From NCBI GenBank assembly GCA_947499095.1, contig CANMMR010000004.1, positions 186,001 through 250,000 on the forward strand: 64,000 nt of DNA, read 5' to 3'. Shown here in pieces: positions 18,874 through 28,704 of the stretch. The stretch's first letter is position 1. Every line of letters starts with the position of its first letter. The stretch is from an uncultured Erythrobacter sp. GTDB taxonomy: Bacteria > Pseudomonadota > Alphaproteobacteria > Sphingomonadales > Sphingomonadaceae. Under the pieces are notes generated by a model. The model had not been told where the DNA came from, ran no database searches, and saw only the letters and a program-made list of their open reading frames with translations. The position numbers and the translations under genes were made by a program.

Positions 18874-20217
18874 GTGAGCGCAAATCGCATTTCCAAGTTT
18901 CTTTCTCTCGCTGCTGTTGCGGGTCTGGCGCTGTCGCCGATTTCCGTGTCGGCGCAGGCAACAGCGGAAACGGCCAATCCCCTCGGTCTGCCGACCGATG
19001 TGAGCATTCTCGGCAATTCCGATCCGAATGTCCGCAAGGCGACTGCGGTGGTCAACGGCTTCGTCATCACCGGCACCGATGTCGACCAGCGCGCTGCGCT
19101 GCTGGTCGCGGCGAACGAGCGGGAAATCAGCGCCGAGGAACTCGAGCGCGTGAAGATGCAGGTGCTTCGCAACCTGATCGACGAAACGCTGCAGATCCAG
19201 GCGGCCGAAACGCAGGAAATCACGATCCCGCAGGCCGAGATCGACCAGAGCTATGCCCGCGTCGCAGCCCAGAATTTCGGGCAGGACGAAAGCGCGATGG
19301 CCGAATATCTGCGCAGCATCGGTTCCTCGCCCCAGTCGCTCAAGCGCCAGATTCACGGTGAGCTTGCCTGGAGCCGTTTGCTGCGACGCAATTTCGCGCC
19401 CTTCGTGAACGTCTCGGCCGACGAGGTGAACGACCTTATCCAGCGGCTGGAAGCCAATCGCGGGACGGACGAATACCGCCTCGGCGAAATCTTCCTGCAG
19501 GCAACGCCCGAAACCGCGCCGCAGGTGCAGGGCAACGCCCAGCAGATCGTCGACCAGCTCCGCCAAGGCGGCAGCTTCGTCGCCTATGCCCGCCAGTTCT
19601 CGCAGGCCTCGACTGCGGCGGTCGGTGGCGACCTCGGCTGGATCGCCCTGCCGCAGCTCAAGAATCCGCAGCTCGAGACCGTGGTCGGCGAAATGAGCCC
19701 CGGTCAGCTGGTCGGCCCGCTGGAGATTCCCGGCGGCTACTGGATCGGCCTGCTGATCGACAAGCGGCAGGTGCTGACGGCCGACCCGCGCGATGCGGTG
19801 CTTTCGCTGAAGCAGATCGCGCTCGATTTCACCGGCGTGCCGGAAGCGGAGCGCACACCCCGGCTCGAAAGCTTTTTGGCCGGCGTGCAGCAGCTGCGCG
19901 GGTGCGGAGATGCGGAGGCCGGCGCGTCGGCCCTCGGTGCGACCGTGGTCACGAATGACGAGATCGCCGCGCGCGCCCTGCCCGAACAGCTTCAGCAGCT
20001 CGTGCTGAACTTGCAGCTCGGCCAGGTCACACCGCCCTTCGGGTCTTTCGAGGAAGGTGTGCGCGTGCTGATGCTGTGCGGCCGCGACGATCCGCAGGCC
20101 GCCAGCGGCCCGGACTTCGATACGCTGATGGGTCAGCTCGAAGAAGAGCGCATCCAGCGCCGTGCGCAACGCTACCTGCGCGACCTGCGCAACGACGCCT
20201 ATATCGAGTACAACTGA
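18874..20217 (+). CDS. surA: Periplasmic peptidyl-prolyl isomerase/chaperone SurA
   Basis: A 447-residue protein. A GTG start at 18874 gives a clean signal peptide (VSANRISKFLSLAAVAGLALSPISVSAQA); an upstream ATG at 18781 would place about 30 extra residues before it. The N-terminal SurA domain includes TAVVNGFVITGTDVDQR. A PpiC domain follows (EYRLGEIFLQATPE...GGSFVAYARQFSQ...GGDLGWI), then a degenerate second one ending in GVRVLMLCGRDD. It chaperones outer-membrane proteins, including LptD encoded just upstream. Confidence 0.92.
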   Translation: MSANRISKFLSLAAVAGLALSPISVSAQATAETANPLGLPTDVSILGNSDPNVRKATAVVNGFVITGTDVDQRAALLVAANEREISAEELERVKMQVLRNLIDETLQIQAAETQEITIPQAEIDQSYARVAAQNFGQDESAMAEYLRSIGSSPQSLKRQIHGELAWSRLLRRNFAPFVNVSADEVNDLIQRLEANRGTDEYRLGEIFLQATPETAPQVQGNAQQIVDQLRQGGSFVAYARQFSQASTAAVGGDLGWIALPQLKNPQLETVVGEMSPGQLVGPLEIPGGYWIGLLIDKRQVLTADPRDAVLSLKQIALDFTGVPEAERTPRLESFLAGVQQLRGCGDAEAGASALGATVVTNDEIAARALPEQLQQLVLNLQLGQVTPPFGSFEEGVRVLMLCGRDDPQAASGPDFDTLMGQLEEERIQRRAQRYLRDLRNDAYIEYN

Positions 20218-20222
20218 CACCG

Positions 20223-21227
20223 ATGACTGCCCCGCTCGCCGTATCGATTGGCGATCCGGCGGGGATCGGGCCCGAGATCATCGCGGAAAGCTGGATGCGA
20301 CGCCGTGACCATGGCCTCGCGCCCTTTTTCGTGGTCGGCGGAGCGGGCGTGCTGGAAGCGGCGGCGAAAGCCCGCGGTCTTTCGGTTCCGGTAGAACCGA
20401 TCGCCAGCGCTGCCGAAGCCGAGACGGTTTTCACCCATGCGCTCCCCGCGCTGGGACAGGAAGACAGCGCCTATGCGCCCGGAAAACCCGAGCCGAGCGG
20501 CGCAGCCCTCGCCTTGCACTCGCTGGCCGAAGCGACACGTTGCGCGCTGCTGGAAACGGCATCGGCCGTAGTGACCGCTCCCATCGCGAAAGCGCAGCTG
20601 GCACAGGTCGGCTTCGAATATCCCGGCCAGACCGAATTTCTCGCCGATGTCTGCGGCCTGGAGCAGGAGGACGCGGTGATGATGCTTGCCGGGCCGAGTC
20701 TGCGCGCCGTGCCTCTCACGGTTCATTGTGCGCTGTCCGAAGTGCCGAACCGCCTTTCCCGAGGCCTGATCGAACACCGCACGCGCATCGTTTCCCGCGC
20801 ATTGCGGCGCGACTTCGGGATCGACACGCCGCGACTGGCCGTTTGCGGGCTCAATCCACATGCAGGCGAAGGCGGCAGGTTCGGGGATGAGGAAGCCCGC
20901 ATCATCACTCCGGCGGTCGAGGCGTTGCAGGCCGAGGGGCTCGCCGTCACCGGCCCGCACCCAGCCGACGCGCTGTTCACACCGCGAGCGCGGCAAACTT
21001 ACGACGCAGCGCTGGCGATGTATCACGACCAGGCGCTGGTGCCGCTGAAGGCGCTCGATTTCGACGAGGGTGTGAACGTGACCCTCGGCCTGCCCATTGT
21101 GCGGACCAGCCCCGACCACGGCACTGCCTTCGACATCGCCGGCAAGGGCGTGGCCGATCCCGGCGCGATGATCGCCGCGCTCAGGATGGCAGGCCAGATG
21201 GCGGCGCGGCGGGCCAGCCGTGGCTGA
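20223..21227 (+). CDS. pdxA: 4-hydroxythreonine-4-phosphate dehydrogenase
   Basis: A 334-residue enzyme of pyridoxal 5'-phosphate synthesis. Motifs are SIGDPAGIGPEI at the N-terminus, SAVVTAPIAKAQL, the metal-binding and active-site MYHDQALVPLK, and GLPIVRTSPDHGTAFDIAGKG. It begins 5 bases after the surA stop and overlaps rsmA by 8 bases, so it lies within the lptD-surA-pdxA-rsmA operon. Confidence 0.97.
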   Translation: MTAPLAVSIGDPAGIGPEIIAESWMRRRDHGLAPFFVVGGAGVLEAAAKARGLSVPVEPIASAAEAETVFTHALPALGQEDSAYAPGKPEPSGAALALHSLAEATRCALLETASAVVTAPIAKAQLAQVGFEYPGQTEFLADVCGLEQEDAVMMLAGPSLRAVPLTVHCALSEVPNRLSRGLIEHRTRIVSRALRRDFGIDTPRLAVCGLNPHAGEGGRFGDEEARIITPAVEALQAEGLAVTGPHPADALFTPRARQTYDAALAMYHDQALVPLKALDFDEGVNVTLGLPIVRTSPDHGTAFDIAGKGVADPGAMIAALRMAGQMAARRASRG

Positions 21228-22044
21228 CCTCCCCCCCTTGCGCGAAGTCATCGCGCGCCACGGGCTCAGCGCATCGAAAGCCTTGGGCCAGAACTTCCTG
21301 TTCGACGAGCAGCTGCTCGACCGCATCGCCGCGATCCCCGGAGACCTTGCGGGCAAGCAGGTGCTCGAAGTCGGCCCCGGCCCAGGCGGCCTCACGCGCG
21401 CACTGCTGCGTGCCGGCGCGCGCGTCACTGCGATCGAGATGGACACGCGCTGCCTCCCTGCGCTCGCCGAACTGGGCGAGGCCTTTCCCGGCCAACTCAC
21501 CGTCGTGCAAGGCGACGCGCTCAAGATCGACCATGCCGAGCTTATGGGCGGCGAGCCTTTCGCCGTGCTCTCCAACCTGCCCTATAATGTCGGCACAGCC
21601 CTGTTCGTGCGCTGGCTGGGCGGCGAAGCATGGCCGCCGCTGTGGACCAGCCTGACACTGATGTTCCAGCAGGAGGTTGCCCAGCGCATCGTCGCGCAAG
21701 CTGGCGGCTCTGCCTATGGGCGACTTGCGGTCCTCGCCCAGTGGCGCGCGAGCGCGAAGCTGGCGATGAAGGTCCACCGCAGCGCCTTCACCCCGCCGCC
21801 CAAGGTGATGAGCGCCATCGTCCATGTCGAACCCACCGCCATGCCCGAGGGCGTCAGCGCCCGCCTGCTCGAACGTCTCACCGAAGCCGCCTTCGGCCAG
21901 CGCCGCAAGATGCTCCGCCAGAGCCTGAAAGGCGTGCCCGGCGCGGTCGAAGCGCTGGAGAGCCTCGGCATCGACCCGCAGCGGCGCGCGGAAACGGTGA
22001 CGGTCGAGGAGTTTGTGAAACTGGTGCGTGTGCTCAATCAGTAG
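21220..22044 (+). CDS. rsmA: 16S rRNA dimethyladenosine transferase
   Basis: A 274-residue methyltransferase (KsgA) that dimethylates the two adjacent adenines near the 3' end of 16S rRNA. Motifs are ALGQNFLFDEQLLDRI, the SAM-binding VLEVGPGPGGLTRALL and the catalytic NLPYN (SNLPYNVGTALF). It starts with GTG, overlapping pdxA by 8 bases. It converges with the unrecognised gene at 22034 with an 11-base overlap. Confidence 0.97.
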   Translation: MADLPPLREVIARHGLSASKALGQNFLFDEQLLDRIAAIPGDLAGKQVLEVGPGPGGLTRALLRAGARVTAIEMDTRCLPALAELGEAFPGQLTVVQGDALKIDHAELMGGEPFAVLSNLPYNVGTALFVRWLGGEAWPPLWTSLTLMFQQEVAQRIVAQAGGSAYGRLAVLAQWRASAKLAMKVHRSAFTPPPKVMSAIVHVEPTAMPEGVSARLLERLTEAAFGQRRKMLRQSLKGVPGAVEALESLGIDPQRRAETVTVEEFVKLVRVLNQ

Positions 22045-22768
22045 CCCCAACTGCTTCCAGCGCCTTGCGAATGCCCTTTATCCAATCCCAGACATTCTCG
22101 TACGAAACATCGAAAGTCGTCGATGTCGTATGTTTGAACATCGGATTGTGCAAGGACGCACTCCCCTGCAAATTGCTGTCTGCATCGGCTTCGATCTTCA
22201 ACACAATACTGTTCTGATTGCCGCGAAGCGAGGCCAGCTTGGTGCTGCGCTTGCGTAATCCGTCGAGCTCGTCGGCGAAATCTCGTAGATCACTAGCTGT
22301 AAGCAGTTCGCCGGCAACCTTCGAGGTGGCATCGCATAGCAATAGGCGCGCTGTGACGTTCAGAAGATCCCGGGGAAATCCATTTCGTCCGGAAACCCTA
22401 TTCTTGACTAAGGCGGAAAACCAGAGACTCACCGGCGCAATTTGCAGATCCGGTTTCCGCGACTCGGCAACGCCTTTTTCAATCACACGTTCGCCAAATG
22501 GCAGTCTTTCGTACTGCAGACGAGCCGCAGCAAGATCGGCTCCATCACGGAAAGCGCCATCAAGCGCCAACGCCCTCGTGGCCCAAGATCCGCCGGCGTC
22601 ATCCTTCTCGATCACCCCATAATTAGAGAGAATTTCGACAGCCCACTCCCCGGCCGATACGAAGTCGTGAGAGACATAAGGCCATTCGCCGGGCATGAAC
22701 TGGTCGCACACCCCGATCAGGGCGGCTAGCAATCTCAGTTCATCATCGGTTGGCTTATCGTAGGACAT
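22034..22768 (-). CDS. Unrecognised protein in a locally AT-richer patch
   Basis: A 244-residue soluble protein of mixed composition (MSYDKPTDDELRLLAALIGVCDQFMPGEWPYVSHDFVSAGEW...), with no signal peptide, membrane helix or catalytic motif I can name. A long alpha-helical centre (LLTASDLRDFADELDGLRKRSTKLASLRGNQNS) is followed by a basic and aromatic tail. Codon and base composition are visibly more AT-rich than in rsmA and glcB on either side, which suggests recent acquisition. It is convergent with rsmA and about 85 bases upstream of the end of glcB. It may be accessory or defence-linked, but nothing in the sequence proves this. Confidence 0.65.
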   Translation of the reverse strand: MSYDKPTDDELRLLAALIGVCDQFMPGEWPYVSHDFVSAGEWAVEILSNYGVIEKDDAGGSWATRALALDGAFRDGADLAAARLQYERLPFGERVIEKGVAESRKPDLQIAPVSLWFSALVKNRVSGRNGFPRDLLNVTARLLLCDATSKVAGELLTASDLRDFADELDGLRKRSTKLASLRGNQNSIVLKIEADADSNLQGSASLHNPMFKHTTSTTFDVSYENVWDWIKGIRKALEAVGATD

Positions 22769-22853
22769 CTTCTGTCAATAAAGTCGGACCAACTAAGAAT
22801 CTGCTTACGACGCAGTTCGATGCAGTTTTTGAATGGGCCGGAAGTTCGCTCAA

Positions 22854-24947
22854 TCAGCCAGCCTTCTTCCGCCTCCGCCAAGCATGCAGCAGCGGTTCGG
22901 TATAGCCGCTCGGCTGTTCCACACCCTTGAAGATCAGGTCCTTCGCCGCGCTGAAGGCCGGGCCGTCCTCGTTTTCGAGCAGCGGTTCGTAGAACGGGTC
23001 GCCCGCGTTCTGTTCGTCGACCTTGGCGGCCATGCGGCGCAGGCTATCCATGACCTGATCTTCCGAAATCACCCCGTGGAGCAGCCAGTTGGCGATGTGC
23101 TGCGAACTGATGCGCAGCGTCGCGCGATCTTCCATCAGGCCGACGTCGTTGATGTCGGGCACCTTGGAGCAGCCGACGCCTTGGTCGATCCAGCGAACGA
23201 CGTAGCCGAGCAGGCCCTGGCAATTGTTGTCCAGTTCCTCGAGGATTTCCTCGTCGGACCAGTTCACGCCATCGGCCAGCGGGATCGTCAGCAACTCGTC
23301 CAGCTTCGCCGCATCGGGCAGGCCCTTCTGGATCTCGAACACGTCCTCGCGGTGATAGTGGATCGCGTGGAGCGTCGCCGCGGTCGGGCTCGGCACCCAG
23401 GCGGTGTTGGCACCGGCGCGCAGATGACCGATCTTCTCGATCATCATCTGCCCCATGAGGTCGGGCGCGGCCCACATGCCCTTGCCGATCTGCGCGCGGC
23501 CCGCGAGGCCATGGGCCAGACCGATGCCGACATTGCGCGCCTCATACGCCTTGAGCCAGGCCGAGTTCTTCATCTCGCCCTTGCGCATCATCGGCCCCGC
23601 CCGCATCGAGGTGTGAATCTCGTCTCCCGTGCGGTCGAGGAAGCCGGTGTTGATGAAGACGATCCGGTCCTTTACCGCGTGGATGCAGGCGGCAAGGTTG
23701 GCGCTGGTGCGGCGTTCCTCGTCCATCACGCCGACCTTGACGGTGTGACGCGGCAGGCCGAGCAGATCCTCCACCACATCGAACAGATCGTTGGTGAAGG
23801 CGCATTCTTCCGGCCCGTGCATCTTGGGCTTCACGATATAGATCGATCCGCAGCGCGAATTGCCGAACTTGCCGAGCCCCTCGACATCATGCGCCCCGAT
23901 CGCGCTGGTGAGGACGGCGTCCATGATGCCTTCGGGAATTTCGCCGCCATCCCAGCGCATCGCCGGATTGGTCATCAGGTGCCCGACATTGCGCACGAAC
24001 ATCAGGCTGCGACCGGGCAGCGTGTGCTCACCGTCCTCGCCGTCCGTGTAGGTCTTGTCGGCAGCCAGCGTCCGCGTGAGCGTCCTGCCGCCCTTCTCGA
24101 AGCTCTCCTCGAGATCGCCGCGCATGATGCCGAGCCAGTTGCGATAGGCGACCAGCTTGTCCTCGGCGTCGACTGCTGCGACCGAATCCTCGCAATCGGC
24201 GATGGTGGTCAGCGCAGCTTCGAGAACGATGTCGCTGATCCCCGCTCTGTCGGTCTTGCCGACCGGATGCTCGCGGTCGAACTGCACTTCGATATGGAGG
24301 CCATTGTTCTGAAACATCAAACCTTTTTCGGTCATGCCCAGAAACTGTTCCTGGTCTTGCAAGTCCCAGAAGTTCTTGTCGGTGAGCTCGGACCAGCTGC
24401 GGTCCACCAGCGGCAGCACCTCGTCGAGGAATCGTCTCCCTTCCGCGATCACTGCCGCGCCGCGCTCTTCGTCATAGCCACCGGGCTTCGCCGGAGGCGC
24501 ATTCAGCGCATCGGTGCCGTAGAGCGCATCGTAGAGGCTGCCCCAGCGCGCATTGGCGGCATTCAGCAGGAAACGCGCATTGAGGATCGGGACCACCAGC
24601 TGCGGCCCGGCCATGGTCGCGATCTCGGGATCGACATTCTGCGTGCCGATGGTGAAATCGCCCGGTTCGGGCACGAGATAGCCGATCTCCTCCAGAAACG
24701 CGCGATACGCCCCGGCATCGTGCGGCCGGCCAGCGCGTTCGGAGTGCCACGCGTCGATCTTCGCCTGCAGGTCTTCGCGCTTCGCCAGGAGCGCGGCATT
24801 GCGCGGCGCGAACTCACCCAGCAGTTTCGCGAACCCCTGCCAGAACCCGTCCACATCGCGCCCCAGCGGTTGGAGCACGTCGGTTTCGATGAAGGTAGCC
24901 AGCTGCGGATCGACCTCGATCCCGGCGCGCGTCACATAATCGGTCAT
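22854..24947 (-). CDS. glcB: Malate synthase G
   Basis: A 697-residue enzyme condensing glyoxylate and acetyl-CoA to malate. Family motifs include [29 protein letters not shown], the substrate-binding [31 protein letters not shown] and [11 protein letters not shown]. The single-chain form of about 700 residues identifies GlcB rather than AceB. The start [14 protein letters not shown] is preceded by an AGAGGAG ribosome-binding site. It is divergent from the M20 hydrolase gene. Confidence 0.97.
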   Translation of the reverse strand: MTDYVTRAGIEVDPQLATFIETDVLQPLGRDVDGFWQGFAKLLGEFAPRNAALLAKREDLQAKIDAWHSERAGRPHDAGAYRAFLEEIGYLVPEPGDFTIGTQNVDPEIATMAGPQLVVPILNARFLLNAANARWGSLYDALYGTDALNAPPAKPGGYDEERGAAVIAEGRRFLDEVLPLVDRSWSELTDKNFWDLQDQEQFLGMTEKGLMFQNNGLHIEVQFDREHPVGKTDRAGISDIVLEAALTTIADCEDSVAAVDAEDKLVAYRNWLGIMRGDLEESFEKGGRTLTRTLAADKTYTDGEDGEHTLPGRSLMFVRNVGHLMTNPAMRWDGGEIPEGIMDAVLTSAIGAHDVEGLGKFGNSRCGSIYIVKPKMHGPEECAFTNDLFDVVEDLLGLPRHTVKVGVMDEERRTSANLAACIHAVKDRIVFINTGFLDRTGDEIHTSMRAGPMMRKGEMKNSAWLKAYEARNVGIGLAHGLAGRAQIGKGMWAAPDLMGQMMIEKIGHLRAGANTAWVPSPTAATLHAIHYHREDVFEIQKGLPDAAKLDELLTIPLADGVNWSDEEILEELDNNCQGLLGYVVRWIDQGVGCSKVPDINDVGLMEDRATLRISSQHIANWLLHGVISEDQVMDSLRRMAAKVDEQNAGDPFYEPLLENEDGPAFSAAKDLIFKGVEQPSGYTEPLLHAWRRRKKAG

Positions 24948-25086
24948 GGAACTCCTCTGGGGTATGCAAATCACAATTTCGGCCCGGGGAGGAGGCGTTC
25001 TCCATAACGATGGTCCATGACATTGCAACCTGCTCACACTGCACGGGGGTGGACTTGGAGCGTGTCATCACTAGAGACGGTTGCCG

Positions 25087-26295
25087 ATGAAACCGGACGC
25101 AGCCCCGCAAGCCTTCCTTGATGCCGTCGATGCCGACACCATGCTGCGCGAGGTGCAGGACTGGGCGGCGGTCAACACCGGCACCGGCAATCTGGACGGG
25201 CTGGCCACCATGGCGGGCAAACTCGCCGATGCGTTCAGCGAGCTTCCCGGCGAGGTCGGGCTGGTGGAACCGGCGATCGTCACCGCAATCTCCGCCGAGG
25301 GGCGCGAGTTCGAGAAGCCGCATGGTCGCCACATGGTCCTGCGCGTGCGCCCCAAGGCGGAGCGGCGCCTCGTGCTCACCGGGCACATGGATACCGTCTT
25401 CCCGGCCGATCATCCGTTCCAGGAAGTCAGCTGGCTCGACGACGAGACGATCAACGGCCCCGGCACCGCCGACATGAAGGGCGGCCTCGACGTCATCCTC
25501 CATGCGCTGAAACTGTTCGAGACCACCGAAGGCGCATCGCGTGTCGGGTACGATGTGATGATCAATTCGGACGAGGAGACCGGGAGCCTCGCCAGCCGCG
25601 GCCTGATCGAGGAGCTGGCGCGCGGAAAGTACGCAGCGCTGACCTACGAACCCTCCGCCCTCCCCGACGGCACGCTGGCGCATGTGCGAGGTGGCACAGG
25701 CAATTACTCGATCACGATCAACGGCAAGAGCGCACACGCGGGCCGCAATCCGCAGGACGGGCGCAACGCCATTGTCGCGGCAAGCGATCTGGTGCTGCGC
25801 GTCAAGGCGCTCGAAGCCAAGGACATCACCGTCAATCCGGCCAAGATCGAAGGCGGTGCGGCGAACAATGTGGTGCCCGACCTCGCCATCCTGCGCTTCA
25901 ACATCCGCCCCAAGTCGACCGACGCGATGGACCGTTTCGACGGTGAGCTCGACGCTATCCTGCGCCTTATCGAAGCCGAGCACGAAGTCGGCGTCCATCG
26001 CCACGGCGGCGTGACCCGGCCGCCCAAGCCGGTAGATGCGAGGGCGCAGCGCCTGTTCGACCTCGTGAAGGATTGCGGTGCCCAGCTTGGCCAGCAGATC
26101 GGCTGGAAGAGCACCGGCGGCGTGTGCGACGGCAACAATATCGCGGCCACCGGGGTGCCGGTGGTCGACACCATGGGCGTGCGCGGCGGGGCCATCCATT
26201 CGCCCGACGAGTTCATGATCGTGCCGTCCCTGCGTGAACGTGCCGCCCTTTCGGCACTGGTGCTGACCAGGCTTTCCACCGGAGATCCCCTGTGA
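25087..26295 (+). CDS. M20-family metallohydrolase (CPG2/ArgE-like)
   Basis: A 402-residue zinc hydrolase with all M20 metal ligands: LVLTGHMDTVF (His), NGPGTADMKGGLD (Asp), NSDEETGS (catalytic Glu and bridging Glu), and a C-terminal GGAIHSPDEF (His). The dimerisation domain lies at about residues 200-310 (GNYSITINGKSAHAGRNPQDGRNA). The stop overlaps the astA GTG, so it is co-expressed with arginine catabolism and may hydrolyse an N-acyl amino acid or peptide feeding it. Its substrate cannot be read from sequence. Confidence 0.88.
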   Translation: MKPDAAPQAFLDAVDADTMLREVQDWAAVNTGTGNLDGLATMAGKLADAFSELPGEVGLVEPAIVTAISAEGREFEKPHGRHMVLRVRPKAERRLVLTGHMDTVFPADHPFQEVSWLDDETINGPGTADMKGGLDVILHALKLFETTEGASRVGYDVMINSDEETGSLASRGLIEELARGKYAALTYEPSALPDGTLAHVRGGTGNYSITINGKSAHAGRNPQDGRNAIVAASDLVLRVKALEAKDITVNPAKIEGGAANNVVPDLAILRFNIRPKSTDAMDRFDGELDAILRLIEAEHEVGVHRHGGVTRPPKPVDARAQRLFDLVKDCGAQLGQQIGWKSTGGVCDGNNIAATGVPVVDTMGVRGGAIHSPDEFMIVPSLRERAALSALVLTRLSTGDPL

Positions 26296-27308
26296 CCTTT
26301 CGCTTGCGCGCCGCGCAGATCGGCGACCTCGAGCATCTTTACGAGATGGCCAAGCTGACGGGTGGCGGCTTCACCAATCTGCCCGCCGATCGCGCTGCGC
26401 TGACCAGAAAGCTCGAGCGCGCCGAAGAGGCTTTCGCCCGCACCGAAGACACGCTGGGCGACGACGTATTCACGCTGGTGCTGGAGAACAGCGAAAACGG
26501 TCAGGTGCGCGGCACCTGCCAGCTATTCACGCAGGTCGGCCAGCAATGGCCCTTCTACTCCTATCGCCTGACCACGCTGACCCAGCACAGCCAGGAACTC
26601 GACCGCACGGTGCGCGCCGAATTGCTTAGCCTGGTCACCGATCTCGAAGGGTCGAGCGAAGTAGGCGGCCTGTTCCTGCATCCAGGCGAACGCGCGAGCG
26701 GGCTCGGGCTGCTGCTGGCGCGCAGCCGCTACCTGTTCATCGCCATGCACCGCGCGCGCTTTGCCGACCGGATCCTCGCCGAATTGCGCGGCGTGATCGA
26801 CGATCGCGGCGGCTCGCCTTTCTGGGACGGGGTCGCAGGGCGATTCTTCGGCATGACCTTCCAGGAAGCCGACTATTTCAATGCCATCAACGGCAACCAG
26901 TTCATTGCCGATCTGATGCCGAAACACCCGGTCTACATCGCCATGCTCAACGGCGAGGCGCGCAAGGTGATCGGCGTGCCGCACCCCAGCGGCCGCGCGG
27001 CGATGCGGATGCTGGAGAACGAGAATTTCGCCTATGAAGGCTATGTCGACATTTTCGACGGCGGGCCGACGATGACCACGCGGACAGACAGCGTGAAAAG
27101 CATCGCCGAAGCGGCGGAAAAGACGCTGTCCGCTACCGATCTCGACGATGGCGAGCGGGCGCTGGTCGCCACCGGCAAGCTCGGCAGATTCCGCAGCGCC
27201 TATGGGATCCGCCATATCGGCGACGACGGGACGATCTCGATCGATGCCGAGTGCGCCGAAGCATTGGGCGTGGCCAAGGGCGATGCGGTGTGGAGCGTTG
27301 CGCGGTGA
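26292..27308 (+). CDS. astA: Arginine N-succinyltransferase
   Basis: A 338-residue GNAT-fold enzyme catalysing the first step of the arginine succinyltransferase (AST) pathway. Characteristic segments are LRAAQIGDLEHLYEMAKLTGGGFTNLP, EVGGLFLHPGERASGLGLLLARSRYLF and FFGMTFQEADYFNAINGNQFIADLMPKHPVY. It begins with GTG inside the stop of the M20 hydrolase (GTGA) and ends over the GTG of astB, so it is tightly coupled to both. Confidence 0.96.
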   Translation: MTFRLRAAQIGDLEHLYEMAKLTGGGFTNLPADRAALTRKLERAEEAFARTEDTLGDDVFTLVLENSENGQVRGTCQLFTQVGQQWPFYSYRLTTLTQHSQELDRTVRAELLSLVTDLEGSSEVGGLFLHPGERASGLGLLLARSRYLFIAMHRARFADRILAELRGVIDDRGGSPFWDGVAGRFFGMTFQEADYFNAINGNQFIADLMPKHPVYIAMLNGEARKVIGVPHPSGRAAMRMLENENFAYEGYVDIFDGGPTMTTRTDSVKSIAEAAEKTLSATDLDDGERALVATGKLGRFRSAYGIRHIGDDGTISIDAECAEALGVAKGDAVWSVAR

Positions 27309-28558
27309 GCAAGCTTGTCGAAATCAACTTCGACGGCATCGTCGGTCCGTCGCACAATTACGCCGGCCTCAGCCTCGGCAATATCGCCAGCGCGAGCCAC
27401 AAGGGCGATCCCTCCTATCCGCGTGCCGCCGCGCTCCAGGGTATCGCCAAGATGCGCGGGAATATGGAGCGCGGGCTGGCGCAGGGCTATCTGCTACCCC
27501 TGCCGCGACCGAACTTCTCGCTGCTTGAGCGGCTCGGCGTCGATAAGGACACCGATCGCGCCTTGCGTGCTGCCGCATGGTCCGCGAGTTCCATGTGGAC
27601 CGCCAATGCCGCGACCGTCAGCCCCGCGCCGGATACGGCGGACGGGCGCTGCCATCTGACGCCCGCCAATCTCGTGACGATGCTTCATCGCGGGCAGGAA
27701 TGGCACGATACGCAGGCGCAGCTGAAAATCGCCTTCGGCAACCGCGAGCACTTTGCCGTCCATGATGCCGTCCCGCCCAGCTTCGGCGACGAAGGCGCGG
27801 CTAACCACATGCGGTTTTGCGAAGGCCACGGCAACAAGGGCGTCGAGGTCTTCGTCTATGGCAGACCAGGTGGCCGCTTCCCCGCACGCCAGCACGAACA
27901 GGCCAGCCGCGCGGTCGCACGCCTTCATGGCCTCGATCCCGATGCGTGCGTCTTCATCGAGCAGAACCCGGAAGCGATCGAGGCGGGCGCGTTCCACAAC
28001 GACGTGGTCGCCGTGGCCAACGAGCGGGTGCTGTTCGCGCACGAGCGCGCCTTTGCCGACCGGCAGGCTGCCTATGACGCGATCCGCGCGGCAATTCCCT
28101 CACTCGAGGTGGTCGAGGTGCCGGAAAGTGCAGTCAGCCTCGCCGAGGCGATCAAAACCTACCTTTTCAACGCCCAGCTTCTGACCTTGCCCTCTGGCGA
28201 AATGGCATTGGTCGTGCCGAGCGAGTGCCAGGAAAGCGCCGCTGTGTGGAGCTGGTGCGAACATATGCTCGCCGGCAATGGGCCGATCCGCAAGGTCATC
28301 CCCGTCGATGTCCGCCAGTCGATGGCCAATGGTGGCGGCCCCGCCTGCCTGCGCCTGCGCGTCGTCGCCGATCCGGCGACGGTCGATGCCCGCTTCCTGC
28401 TCGACGAGCAGCGGGCGGAGCGGATCGAATCGGTCATCGCCCAGACCTGGCCCGAGCAGATCGATCCAGCCGACATCGGCAACGAAGCTCTGGCAAAGAC
28501 CGTGATCGAATCGCGCGAAGCCCTGCTGGCCGTCTTGTCGCTGGACGAACTGGCATAA
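27305..28558 (+). CDS. astB: N-succinylarginine dihydrolase
   Basis: A 417-residue enzyme that removes two ammonia and CO2 from N-succinylarginine (second AST step). Motifs are VEINFDGIVGPSHNYAGLSLGN at the N-terminus, FHNDVVAVANERVLF around the catalytic His, and QSMANGGGPACLRLRV near the catalytic Cys. The GTG start overlaps the astA stop by 4 bases. astC, astD and astE are not in the window, so the pathway must be completed elsewhere. Confidence 0.96.
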   Translation: MSKLVEINFDGIVGPSHNYAGLSLGNIASASHKGDPSYPRAAALQGIAKMRGNMERGLAQGYLLPLPRPNFSLLERLGVDKDTDRALRAAAWSASSMWTANAATVSPAPDTADGRCHLTPANLVTMLHRGQEWHDTQAQLKIAFGNREHFAVHDAVPPSFGDEGAANHMRFCEGHGNKGVEVFVYGRPGGRFPARQHEQASRAVARLHGLDPDACVFIEQNPEAIEAGAFHNDVVAVANERVLFAHERAFADRQAAYDAIRAAIPSLEVVEVPESAVSLAEAIKTYLFNAQLLTLPSGEMALVVPSECQESAAVWSWCEHMLAGNGPIRKVIPVDVRQSMANGGGPACLRLRVVADPATVDARFLLDEQRAERIESVIAQTWPEQIDPADIGNEALAKTVIESREALLAVLSLDELA

Positions 28559-28653
28559 GTCACGCCGATTTAGGTGGTTAACGCGCTGGACTGCGCGTCG
28601 GCAGCGCTTACACTCGGCGACAAGTTAACCATTCGATCGGCGGAACCGCGCTC

Positions 28654-28670
28654 TTGGCACGGGGTTTGCA
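28654..28670 (+). promoter_or_regulatory. Sigma-54 (RpoN) -24/-12 promoter, full consensus
   Basis: TTGGCACGGGGTTTGCA matches the sigma-54 consensus YTGGCACG-N4-TTGCW at every fixed position, with GG and GC exactly ten bases apart. Transcription would start near 28681, leaving about 24 bases before the GTG at 28705. Two inverted GGTTAAC/GTTAACC copies at 28576-28582 and 28624-28630 lie upstream and could be activator sites. Confidence 0.7.
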
Positions 28671-28704
28671 CGGTGAAGGGTTAAGAAACGGAGACCGCAA
28701 AAGC

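Noticed and set aside
22833..25007. A 724-codon open frame on the plus strand
   Set aside because: It is the exact antisense of malate synthase G, with His/Arg/Ala-rich composition typical of GC-rich shadow frames.
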